Assembly (NCBI GenBank): GCA_964472305.1
Contig: CAYYJR010000001.1
Location: 186,001 to 250,000, forward strand
Reading direction: 5' to 3'
Length of the DNA stretch: 64,000 bases
Origin: CAYYJR01 sp964472305
Lineage (GTDB): Bacteria; Armatimonadota; Hebobacteria; CAIYQO01
The notes under the pieces were generated by a model that was not told the origin of the DNA, ran no database searches, and saw nothing but the letters and a program-made list of their open reading frames with translations. Below are positions 9,083 through 17,271 of this stretch, piece after piece; the stretch's first letter is position 1, and each line of letters starts with the position of its first letter. Position numbers and translations under genes: made by a program.

Positions 9083-9562
9083 ATGGCAACTGCTGCCGAC
9101 ATCATGACAACGGAACTGGTCACCGTGGCGCCGGAAACATCGGTGCGCGAGGTGGCGAACATTCTGGAGCAACACCGGTTCAGCGCCGTGCCGGTGGTCG
9201 ATGCGACGGGAACGGTGCATGGGGTGGTGAGCGAAGAAGACATGGTGGCGCGCGCCGCTCGCATTCACCTGCCGCGGCATATCGATTTCCTGGGTGGCAT
9301 CATCTTTCTGGAAAATCCGCAGACCTTTTCGGAAGAAGCGGAGAAGATTCTCGCCGCGGCGGCGCGCGACATCATGGACAAGCAGTTTACGTCCCTGCGA
9401 TCCGACACGCCGGTGGAGGAGATCGCCACTCGCATGCTGGCGGAGGATTTGCGCCGCGTTTTCGTGCTCGACGATGCCGGCCACCTGCAGGGCGTCGTCA
9501 CGCGCGCGGACATCGTGCGCATGCTCACCATGGAGGGCCAGTTGCCGGAAAACGGATCGTAA
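9083..9562 (+). CDS. CBS-pair domain protein
   Basis: The 159-residue protein consists of two CBS motifs (IMTTELVTVAPETSVREVANIL at the start and IMDKQFTSLRSDTPVEEIATRM after residue 95) joined by a segment typical of the stand-alone HPP/CBS family. CBS pairs bind adenosyl nucleotides such as AMP or ATP and act as energy sensors. TAGGAGGT provides a strong ribosome binding site that overlaps the stop codon of the GHMP kinase, so the two are translated in tandem. It may regulate the kinase allosterically; that is an inference. Confidence 0.92.
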   Translation: MATAADIMTTELVTVAPETSVREVANILEQHRFSAVPVVDATGTVHGVVSEEDMVARAARIHLPRHIDFLGGIIFLENPQTFSEEAEKILAAAARDIMDKQFTSLRSDTPVEEIATRMLAEDLRRVFVLDDAGHLQGVVTRADIVRMLTMEGQLPENGS

Positions 9563-9565
9563 ACG

Positions 9566-10240
9566 ATGAGCGATACGCCGCAGATACCCCCCACGTTCTC
9601 GTCTCCCTACGTCGGGCAGCATCCGATACCCGTATGGGCACCGAATCCCGGCGTGCCTATCGTGTCACGCCTCCTCGCTTACCTCTTCGCCGCCCTGATG
9701 CTCTATACCATCGCCCAGACCATCCACGTCAGTTATACCGGGCGCAAACCCGATATCCCCGCGCCGCCGAAGGAGTGGGAAACCTTCACGAGCGTTGATG
9801 GCTGCACGCTTCCCTATCCCGCGCACTGGGCTACCGCGAAAAAGCCGGTCGAAACGCGCAAAGGCGATGAAATGCTCGAGCAGGCGGTTTTCGCTTTGTC
9901 GTCCGACGGCCAGGTGTTAGTGTCGATGCTGCTGTTCACCTTTCCGCAGGATGTCGGCTACGGCACGCTGGACAACATCGACCAGGGCATCGAGCAAGAC
10001 AGCCGAGAGCACTTTGCCGATTTTACCAAAACTGAAGCGACAGGCCTGCAGGTGGAAGGGGCCGGCCGAACATTCAACTTTACTGGCGAGGACCGCCGGA
10101 AATTGCCGATGGCCGGCGGATGGGTGATCGTTCCCGATGGTCGCCGTGTGCTGTGTCTGCGTGCGGTAGGCCCGCGCGAGGCCTGGTCGACGATGGCAGG
10201 CGTCCTCACGCACATGGCCAATGGATTTGCCAGGCCATAA
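9566..10240 (+). CDS. Membrane-anchored PsbP-like protein
   Basis: The 224-residue protein has a Pro-rich N terminus, one transmembrane helix (about 33-52) and an exported domain (70-224) whose opening, with a sentence-like GCTLPYPAHWATAKKP, resembles the PsbP/MOG1-like fold often found as a lipoprotein or anchored domain of unknown role in bacteria. The start codon is only 3 nt after the CBS gene stop, so it likely shares that operon. Function unknown. Confidence 0.7.
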   Translation: MSDTPQIPPTFSSPYVGQHPIPVWAPNPGVPIVSRLLAYLFAALMLYTIAQTIHVSYTGRKPDIPAPPKEWETFTSVDGCTLPYPAHWATAKKPVETRKGDEMLEQAVFALSSDGQVLVSMLLFTFPQDVGYGTLDNIDQGIEQDSREHFADFTKTEATGLQVEGAGRTFNFTGEDRRKLPMAGGWVIVPDGRRVLCLRAVGPREAWSTMAGVLTHMANGFARP

Positions 10241-10348
10241 GACTTTCGCAAATGGCCACATTCGTCACCATCTTCGCCATCCATGTCTCTCCACCGACCT
10301 GCATGTCGCCGCCATGGCGGGTATTGCTCTCTATGCTGGAGGCGCAAG

Positions 10349-11101
10349 ATGGGACCAACACCGTTGCCGGATCGAGTGCCCGGCGGACGGCTCGATCTGC
10401 GGCACCGTGCGTATCATTTCCTGCGCCGCCCGTACCGGGCGGTGCGGGATAGCCAGCGGCTCGCACCGCTGGTGCAACCCCTGCGTAATGCGTTTTTCGC
10501 GCTATTTCACCGCTACGAGATGTGGACCGAGGCGTGTCGCGAGCGACGTGATGGCCTGCAGACCGGCGGTCATCTGCTGCCCGATGCCAGCCTGAGCCTG
10601 TTGCACGATACCACGCCATACGAACCGACACCCTACTGGATGCTGGAGCAGTTGCGCGTGCTGTTGCCGCTGTCGGCGGAGGATGTCCTCCTCGATGTCG
10701 GCTGCGGCAAGGGGCGGGTGGTGTGTTTCTTCGCCGCACTACCGTTGCGCAAGGTGATCGGCATCGACATGGCGCCTGAACTGGTGGCCGCGGCGCGGGA
10801 GAACGCGCACCGCTGCCGAGCGCGGACGCCGATCGAGATCGTGGAAGGCGATGCCGCGACCTACGACATCCGCGACTGCACCGTCATCTACCTGTATAAT
10901 CCGTTCGGCGAGGCGACGTTCGCCCGCATGCTGGACCATATTCGCGCCAGCCTAGCGGCGCACCCGCGCCCCCTGCGCATCGTGTATACCAACCCGCGCT
11001 GTTCGCGCTTGTTGGAACGCCAGCCGTGGTTGCGCCGTGAAGCCGAGTATTTCGACTATATTCAGGTCTGGCGCGCCGATGCCGCGCGGGCAACCTGCTG
11101 A
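10349..11101 (+). CDS. SAM-dependent methyltransferase
   Basis: The 250-residue protein has a Rossmann methyltransferase core with motif I DVLLDVGCGKGRVVCF (about 112-127), the acidic motif II residue in VIGIDMAPELV, and a YNPFG segment at the post-I catalytic site. This set matches small-molecule or lipid/protein methyltransferases of the class I fold; the substrate is unknown. ATG at 10349 is preceded by GGAGG. The N-terminal 90 residues are basic and helical. It lies between the PsbP-like gene and lptD. Confidence 0.8.
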   Translation: MGPTPLPDRVPGGRLDLRHRAYHFLRRPYRAVRDSQRLAPLVQPLRNAFFALFHRYEMWTEACRERRDGLQTGGHLLPDASLSLLHDTTPYEPTPYWMLEQLRVLLPLSAEDVLLDVGCGKGRVVCFFAALPLRKVIGIDMAPELVAAARENAHRCRARTPIEIVEGDAATYDIRDCTVIYLYNPFGEATFARMLDHIRASLAAHPRPLRIVYTNPRCSRLLERQPWLRREAEYFDYIQVWRADAARATC

Positions 11102-11179
11102 TGTGTTGCCATGCCAGCGCGGTGTGCGGTTGTATCCTCTTGCCCTTTTTAGCGCATCCCTTTACACTGTAGTCATCCC

Positions 11180-13489
11180 ATGATCGTCAAGCTGCGGCAT
11201 ATACTCTGGTGCTGGTGTCTGTGCGGGATGCTGTTCCCGCTGGCGGCGCAACAACCGGCGCCCTCGCCTGCGCCTACCCCAAGCGTCGAGCAGGCGGCGA
11301 CTGCGCCCACCCCGCCAGCAACCCCGGCCACTCCGCCACCGGGCGCCACCACACCGCCTACCGCACTGCCCACGCTGCCGGGGCCGCCTCCAGCCGCCGG
11401 TCCGTTGCGCCGTTTTCGCGTGCTCTCCCACCGGCAGATCTTCTCGCCCGCCACCGGCACCTACCAGTTTATCGGCGACGTGACGCTGGAAACCGCCGAA
11501 ATCGTCATTCATGCCGCCGAAGCCACCTACGACAGCAACAGCGAGAAAGCCATCGCGCGCGGCAACGTATCCATACGCGCCGAAGATGGCAACACCTATT
11601 GGGGCAACGTGCTGGAACTGGATGTGCGGACACGCCAGTGGCGATTCCTCGATTGGTCGGCGGAACTGCCGCCCGGTTACCTGGGCCGCCCGTTCATTGG
11701 TCCGGTCATCATCGAAGGCCAGGAACTCAGCGGATTGCCGAATTACTTGCGTGCCGAGCGCACGCGCGTGACCACCTGTGACCTGCCCAATCCGCACTAC
11801 CTGCTGGTGGCACGCGAGGTGGAGGTATTCCCCGGCGATAAGCTTATCGCGCGCGATACCGATCTCTACGTGCTCGGTCATCGCGTGCTGCGCTTGCCGT
11901 GGTTCATCCTCTGGTTGAAGCAAAAGCGCTCGCCGGTGGTGCCGGAGTTCGGACGCAACGAGCAGGAAGGCTACTATCTGCGTGCGCTGTACCAGTATGT
12001 GCTATCACCCGACCAGTTGGGCGGCATCCGGCTGGACACCACGCAAAAGCTGGGTGAAGGGCTCGGTATCGACCATTTCTACACGGTACCGAACGGCTAC
12101 GGCGAAGCGTTCGTCTACGGGCGGCAGAATCTGACGGAATATGTGACACGGCTCGATCACACCCAAAAACTGCCCGCGGGAGTGAATGTTCGCTTTACCG
12201 GCGACGTGCGTAAGAACAGCCTGTTCACCTTCCAGCCCACCACGTTGACAAACGTCACGACGAACATCGCCCGGCCTACGCCGCGCACGAACACCTTCCT
12301 GAACTTCACGCGACGGCTCAACCAGGGATCCTTCAGCACCGACAACACCAATGCCAACCTGGTGCATACCTCAAACACCGCGGGCGGCACGTTCCGCCTT
12401 AGTGAGGAATACAGCAGTTTTGGTCGCGGCGGCGTCGGTGCGAATCTGGCGGATCAGGAGTTGTGGTCACGCATGCAATGGATGCGCAAGGTGGGCTTCG
12501 GCAATCTGAACCTGCGCCTCGATCGTCGCGACGACCTGGACCATGGCGCTTCCGGCGTGACTTTCACCTCGGGCGTGCAGCGCCTGCCGGAAGTCTACCT
12601 GGAGACGGATAATCGACAGCTCAACCTTGACTTTCTGTCGCGCGTACCCAGCCAGTTGACCGCGGGGTGGGGCGTCTTCGATGAGCAACCGAATAATGTC
12701 CGGTTAAGTCGCTACCTGTTCAACTGGCGGGCGCGGCCCACCGCCATAAAACTTGGCAACACCGAATTCTCGCCGAACGCCAGTTATCGGCAGACATTCT
12801 ACGGTGATGCCGACGCTACCGCACTTTACCTGGTGAATGCCGGCATGACCGCGCGTACCACTTTCGGCCCGCTCAGCAACGTGGTTTCGTATGGGCGGCA
12901 ACAGCGCAATGGCTTCTCGCCGTTCCGCTTCGATACCGCCTACCCATACGAAACGCTGAACGACAGCATCCAATTCATCACGACGCCGGTACGCATCTTC
13001 ATCACCGGTGGGCGCGACCTGCAAAACCGGCAGTGGCAGGACATGACTTTTCGCTCTGAAACGCAACTGTTGCCCGCGTTGAGCATGACGCAATCCTTCG
13101 CTTACGACCTGAACAACGGCAACTGGCGCGACCTGATCAGCCAATATCGCTGGGTCACTGACCCGACCATCGCTGTCGGCCTCGGTTCACGCTACGACCT
13201 GGAAAACAGCAAGTTGCGCCAGGTATCCACTGATCTGGCATGGGTCGTCAATCCGCGGTGGCGGTTGCAATGGCTCGGGGGGTACAACGGCACCACGCGC
13301 CAGGTGACTTACAATGAATTTCTGCTCACGCGCGACCTGCACTGCTGGGATGCCTCGGTCTACTACAGTTATCAGAATCGCACGGTGTTTCTCTATTTCC
13401 GTCTGAAAGCATTGAATCTGGCGCTGCCGCAATTCGGTATTGGGCGCGGTGGCCAGGTGCTGAGTACCAGTCAAGGCATCCAGTTTTAA
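11180..13489 (+). CDS. lptD: LptD/OstA-type outer-membrane LPS-assembly protein
   Basis: The 769-residue protein has a signal peptide, a Pro/Ala/Thr-rich linker (about 25-75), an OstA/LptA-like beta-jellyroll (about 80-150; IFSPATGTYQFIGDVTLE and GNVSIRAEDG strands), and a long C-terminal beta-barrel region with alternating hydrophobic/aromatic strands (RLPWFILW, then repeated LRLDRRDDLD-type strands) ending near QGIQF. LptD translocates lipopolysaccharide to the outer leaflet with LptE. Length matches the family. LptA, LptE and the LptBFG motor are not nearby. It indicates an LPS-type outer membrane. The start is preceded by only a weak ribosome binding site. Confidence 0.8.
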   Translation: MIVKLRHILWCWCLCGMLFPLAAQQPAPSPAPTPSVEQAATAPTPPATPATPPPGATTPPTALPTLPGPPPAAGPLRRFRVLSHRQIFSPATGTYQFIGDVTLETAEIVIHAAEATYDSNSEKAIARGNVSIRAEDGNTYWGNVLELDVRTRQWRFLDWSAELPPGYLGRPFIGPVIIEGQELSGLPNYLRAERTRVTTCDLPNPHYLLVAREVEVFPGDKLIARDTDLYVLGHRVLRLPWFILWLKQKRSPVVPEFGRNEQEGYYLRALYQYVLSPDQLGGIRLDTTQKLGEGLGIDHFYTVPNGYGEAFVYGRQNLTEYVTRLDHTQKLPAGVNVRFTGDVRKNSLFTFQPTTLTNVTTNIARPTPRTNTFLNFTRRLNQGSFSTDNTNANLVHTSNTAGGTFRLSEEYSSFGRGGVGANLADQELWSRMQWMRKVGFGNLNLRLDRRDDLDHGASGVTFTSGVQRLPEVYLETDNRQLNLDFLSRVPSQLTAGWGVFDEQPNNVRLSRYLFNWRARPTAIKLGNTEFSPNASYRQTFYGDADATALYLVNAGMTARTTFGPLSNVVSYGRQQRNGFSPFRFDTAYPYETLNDSIQFITTPVRIFITGGRDLQNRQWQDMTFRSETQLLPALSMTQSFAYDLNNGNWRDLISQYRWVTDPTIAVGLGSRYDLENSKLRQVSTDLAWVVNPRWRLQWLGGYNGTTRQVTYNEFLLTRDLHCWDASVYYSYQNRTVFLYFRLKALNLALPQFGIGRGGQVLSTSQGIQF

Positions 13490-13589
13490 CCTGTTGGGGC
13501 TAGCGTGGAATCGGTATGTGGACGGCGGAGTTTTTAATTATTTTCAGTAGAAATCACCTCTGACCGGGTATACTGCACGAGGGTACTGG

Positions 13590-14927
13590 ATGATGACAGC
13601 CGATACGACCGTCACGCACGCGATTAAGATCGCCGTCATCGGCGGCGGCAGCACCTACACACCGGAGCTGATCGAGGGGATTTTGCAGAGCGAGCTGCCT
13701 GTGCGCGAAGTGGCACTGGTCGATCCCGACCTGTGGAAACTGGAGATCGTCGGTGGATTGGCGCAACGCATGGCGGCACAGGCGGAGCGCCCGTTGACCG
13801 TCACCCTTACTGACGCGCGCGAACCGGCGCTGGCCGGCGCGGACGTGGTGATTACGCAATTTCGCATCGGTGGGCAGGCGGCGCGCATTCAAGACGAGCG
13901 CATTCCGCTGAGCCATGGCCTGGTGGGACAGGAAACCACCGGTCCGGGCGGATTCGCCAAGGCGCTGCGCACCATCCCGGTAGTGCTCGAAATTGCGCGG
14001 GAGCTGACCGTGCAGGCGCCGGACGCCTGGCTGGTAAACTTCACCAATCCGTCCGGATTGATCAGCGAAGCATTGCGGCTGTACGGCGGCGCCCGCTTCG
14101 TCGGTCTATGCAATTATCCTCTCACGCTGCAAATGAACGCTGCCCGCGCGCTGGGTGTGGAAGCCGGGCGCGTCACGCTGGACTACTTCGGATTGAACCA
14201 CCTCTCGTGGACGCGGGTGCGGGTAGACGGCGAGGATCGCACCGATGCGCTGATCGACATTATGCTCAGCCGGGCAGAGCACCGCGAGCTATCAGGGTAT
14301 GCCTTCGATCCCGCTCGCTTGCGCGCGCTGGGACTCATCCCCTCCGGCTACCTGCGTTACTTCTATGACACTGCGAAGATGGTGGAGGAATTGCGTAAGG
14401 CGCCGCAGACCCGCGGTGAGCGCGTGCGCGAGGTGGAAGAGCGCCTGCTGGCTTGTTATGCCGAGAGTACGCTGTGCCGTAAACCGCCCGAGTTGCAACA
14501 ACGGGGCGGCGCGTGGTATTCCACCGCGGCTATCCGGCTGATCGAGGATCTATGGCGCGAAGACGGCGGCACCCATGTGTTGAACGTGCCGAATACCGGG
14601 ATGCTGCCCTTCCTGTCCGGTGGACAGATCGTGGAAGCGCCCGCACGGGTGAGTACGCGCGGTATTGCCGGCTTGCCGACTGTCCTCCAGCGCGGCGAGG
14701 GATACGTGATCGGTGATCATCCGATCCCCGCCGAGGTGGTCGCGCTTATCCGCCGGGTGAAGGACTACGAGTTGCTCACCGTGCAGGCAGCCATCAGCGG
14801 TCGGCGCAATGACGCCATCCACGCCCTCGCTGCTCACCCGCTGCTCGATGGACGCCACGCGGAGATTCCTATCCTGGTCGATGAACTGCTCGCCGCGCAC
14901 CGGGCTTACCTGCCGCAATTCGCGTAG
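13590..14927 (+). CDS. GH4-family 6-phospho-beta-glucosidase
   Basis: The 445-residue protein is a full-length NAD+- and Mn2+-dependent glycosidase of family GH4. The Rossmann motif IAVIGGGSTYTPEL occurs at 14-27, the family motif VVITQFRIGG at about 88-97, and the metal-binding residues Cys174 (GLCNYPLTLQ) and His204 (FGLNHLSW) are both present. The family oxidises C3 of the sugar and eliminates the aglycone; the sequence looks closest to 6-phospho-beta-glucosidases, but no PTS genes are near. Two adjacent ATG codons (13590, 13593) follow GAGGG. Confidence 0.93.
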   Translation: MMTADTTVTHAIKIAVIGGGSTYTPELIEGILQSELPVREVALVDPDLWKLEIVGGLAQRMAAQAERPLTVTLTDAREPALAGADVVITQFRIGGQAARIQDERIPLSHGLVGQETTGPGGFAKALRTIPVVLEIARELTVQAPDAWLVNFTNPSGLISEALRLYGGARFVGLCNYPLTLQMNAARALGVEAGRVTLDYFGLNHLSWTRVRVDGEDRTDALIDIMLSRAEHRELSGYAFDPARLRALGLIPSGYLRYFYDTAKMVEELRKAPQTRGERVREVEERLLACYAESTLCRKPPELQQRGGAWYSTAAIRLIEDLWREDGGTHVLNVPNTGMLPFLSGGQIVEAPARVSTRGIAGLPTVLQRGEGYVIGDHPIPAEVVALIRRVKDYELLTVQAAISGRRNDAIHALAAHPLLDGRHAEIPILVDELLAAHRAYLPQFA

Positions 14928-15465
14928 CCGCATTGGTGGCGGCGCATACTCATCGGTCAACACACCACAGCACCAGCCCAGGAATCGGTGTTCGATCCGT
15001 AACCGCAAATCCATCCTGGTATCGATCCTCCTCACCCCATCCTGCCTGCACGCGCGTCAAACCGCAGGCGAGATTCACCTCGGTTCGGCCAACACCGCAT
15101 CCGCCTGTTTTGGCATAGGAATGCGATAGGGTGTTTCCGCGGTCAGGTCGATTGTCAGACGGCCGCGGGTGGTCCAGGCACGCACCGGGAAGAAGACCGT
15201 GCCGTCGGGGCAGCGGTCAGGGTGCGGTGAGCGTGACGGGATCATTCCCATGTCCACAGTTGTATCCATCAGTATGCGTATGGTGCACGGTATCGCTTGC
15301 GACGGGGTGCAACTCCTGCCATGGAATGTTGTCAGATAGAAGCAGGGAACGGGCGCGAGCCTCGTTCTCCGCGGATTTGCCTTTACCAGCCCCCGGCAGG
15401 GGAGTATAATACGGACGAGTGGGCTTGCGTGCCCCACCGCAAACCAGCACGCCGATGGAGCCGCC
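14928..15465. other. Non-coding region, possible decayed gene
   Basis: Some 540 nt between the GH4 gene and the GT2 gene carry no supported reading frame. On the minus strand a frame covering 15075-15240 reads like ordinary protein, but it has no start signal and stops abruptly, so it may be a remnant. The promoter of the GT2 gene lies at its right end. Confidence 0.4.
15382..15410 (+). promoter_or_regulatory. Sigma-70-type promoter of the GT2 gene
   Basis: TTTACC at 15382-15387 and a consensus TATAAT at 15405-15410 are separated by 17 nt, about 55 nt ahead of the GTG start at 15466. Confidence 0.5.
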
Positions 15466-16449
15466 GTGAATTTATCCATTGTCATTCCGGTTTATAACGA
15501 AGTGGACAGCCTGCCGCTGTTGCACCAGGCGCTGACGCAGGCGCTCACGCCCACCCCCTACTCCTGGGAAGTTGTACTCGTCGATGATGGCAGTTCCGAC
15601 GGCAGCCTCGCTTGTTTGGAACAGTTGGCGGCGGCAGATACGGCGCACGTGCGCGTGGTGGGGTTGCGCCGTAACTTCGGCCAATCCACCGCCATCGCCG
15701 CCGGCATCGATCACGCGTGTGGCGAGGTGATCGTGCTGATGGATTCCGACCTGCAGAACGACCCGATTGACATCCCGCTGCTGATGGAAAAGATCGCGGA
15801 GGGTTACGATGTGGTGAGCGGGTGGCGCAAGCAGCGACAGGATCAGTTGCTCACCCGTAAAATTCCCTCGCAACTCGCCAATGGCCTCATCTCGCGGGTG
15901 ACGGGCGTACGCCTGCACGACTACGGCTGCACGCTGAAAGCGTACCGGCGCGAGGTGATCACCGGATTTCGGCTGTATGGCGAGATGCATCGCTTCATTC
16001 CCGTCTACGCCAACCGGGTGGGCGCGCGCCTGCTGGAGGTGCCGGTCAACCACCACGCACGCAAGTTCGGCAAAACGAAATACGGACTGAAGCGCACCTT
16101 CAAGGTCATCCTCGACCTGTGCGCTGTCAGCTTGCTTACCCGCTACATCGACAAACCGGTCTACCTGTTCGGCGGCATCGGCATGGGCGTGGTGGCGGCG
16201 GGATTGCTGGCGTTATTCGGGCTGGCCGCACCGCCGACCTGGCTGGCGCAACATCAGGGGATCGTGCATATTCTTGCCACCAGTCTGCTGCTGATCACGC
16301 TGGGAATCGTATGCGTGCTGCTGGGTCTGCTTGCCGAAGTATTGTCGCGCGCGTTCTTCGAGTCGCGCGGAGCGACGGTATATACCCTGCGCAAGACGAT
16401 CAACATCGAGACGGTTACGAGGTCAACACCGGCGGTGCCTCGCGGGTAA
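15466..16449 (+). CDS. Polyprenyl-phosphate glycosyltransferase (GT2, DPM/ArnC-like)
   Basis: The 327-residue protein opens with the GT2 nucleotide-sugar fold (LSIVIPVYNE at 2-11, VLVDDGSSDGS near 38-48, and the DXD-type MDSDLQND near 97-104). Two C-terminal transmembrane segments (about 235-255 and 268-292) follow the RKFGKTKYG motif characteristic of GtrB/ArnC-type enzymes. These load a sugar onto undecaprenyl phosphate at the cytoplasmic face. GTG start with GGAG five nt upstream and a promoter at 15382. Together with the PAP2 enzyme and the ArnT-like transferase it forms a lipid-linked sugar module. The gene overlaps the convergent PAP2 gene by 35 nt. Confidence 0.9.
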   Translation: MNLSIVIPVYNEVDSLPLLHQALTQALTPTPYSWEVVLVDDGSSDGSLACLEQLAAADTAHVRVVGLRRNFGQSTAIAAGIDHACGEVIVLMDSDLQNDPIDIPLLMEKIAEGYDVVSGWRKQRQDQLLTRKIPSQLANGLISRVTGVRLHDYGCTLKAYRREVITGFRLYGEMHRFIPVYANRVGARLLEVPVNHHARKFGKTKYGLKRTFKVILDLCAVSLLTRYIDKPVYLFGGIGMGVVAAGLLALFGLAAPPTWLAQHQGIVHILATSLLLITLGIVCVLLGLLAEVLSRAFFESRGATVYTLRKTINIETVTRSTPAVPRG

Positions 16450-17167
16450 TGGGAGCGCGGGCGCGAAAACGCTGCACAAAATAACGCGCCGCCAATGCGG
16501 AACCCGCGCCGATGACCGCTCCGGCCAGCACGTCCAGTGGGAAGTGCGCGCCAACGTAGATGCGCTCGTACATAATCAGCACGGCATAAGCGTAAAGCGC
16601 GATTTGCAGCCAGCGGCGTTCACCCCACGCCAGCGTGCAGGCGATGACGAAGGCCATCGCCACGTCACCGGACGGAAATGAGCCGTGGTGCAGCTTCTCC
16701 AGCAGATATACCCCGGGCAGCAACGATGGCGGCCGCAATTGATCGGTCAGGTCTTTCAGTACCATCACGAGCGCCGTCTCGACGGCGATCGCGAGAAGCA
16801 ACGGCGCGATCTGTTGTCGCCGGAACAACCACAACAGCAGCAGTATCGGGATCAATACCCACCCTTTGCCGGTGTAGAGCAGCAATGTGAAAAAGACGTT
16901 GAGTGCGTGTGTCCGGTGCGTGTTGATCCAGCGGAACAGCGCGACGTTGGCGGGGAAGATCTCGAAGGTATTCCAGCGCGTTTTCACGGTGTCGCCGGTC
17001 AGCGTGGGGGTGAACGGCGCGGTGACGCTGATCACCTGCCCGGATGACGGCATTCCCGCCTGCGCGACGCCGGCGCGGTAGCCGGTCCATCCCCCCAGTA
17101 ATATTGCGACGCCCAGGATGATCAAGGTGAGTCGCCAGTGTGCCATATTGCGTTGCTTAAGCATCAT
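16415..17167 (-). CDS. PAP2-family membrane phosphatase
   Basis: The 250-residue protein has about six membrane segments and the PAP2 catalytic motifs: KDLTDQLRP (K-x6-RP), SFPSGDVA, and RIYVGAHFPLD (R-x5-H-x3-D). The middle motif is PSGD instead of the usual PSGH; PSGE-type variation is known in lipid A phosphatases such as LpxE, so activity may be retained. It likely dephosphorylates undecaprenyl diphosphate or a related lipid at the outer face of the inner membrane. Two starts (ATGATG) exist; neither has a strong ribosome binding site. Confidence 0.85.
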   Translation of the reverse strand: MMLKQRNMAHWRLTLIILGVAILLGGWTGYRAGVAQAGMPSSGQVISVTAPFTPTLTGDTVKTRWNTFEIFPANVALFRWINTHRTHALNVFFTLLLYTGKGWVLIPILLLLWLFRRQQIAPLLLAIAVETALVMVLKDLTDQLRPPSLLPGVYLLEKLHHGSFPSGDVAMAFVIACTLAWGERRWLQIALYAYAVLIMYERIYVGAHFPLDVLAGAVIGAGSALAARYFVQRFRARAPITREAPPVLTS

Positions 17168-17271
17168 TCACTACTTAGCGCGTTGTGTCCGGGTGCTGAA
17201 TGCGGTTGTTATGCCTGTGGTTGGGTTATCCGATGCCCAGGATAATATCCTATCATAAACGTGATGCTGTT

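Noticed and set aside
8606..9622. Long minus-strand frames opposite real genes (8606-9622, 21417-22697, 32086-33345) and the plus-strand frame 47353-48435
   Set aside because: All lie antisense to genes with clear family motifs; the translations are Arg/His/Pro-rich and match no family.
14928..15485. A minus-strand gene at 15075-15485
   Set aside because: No start signal, composition changes along the frame, and the 5' part overlaps the promoter and start of the GT2 gene; at best a remnant.
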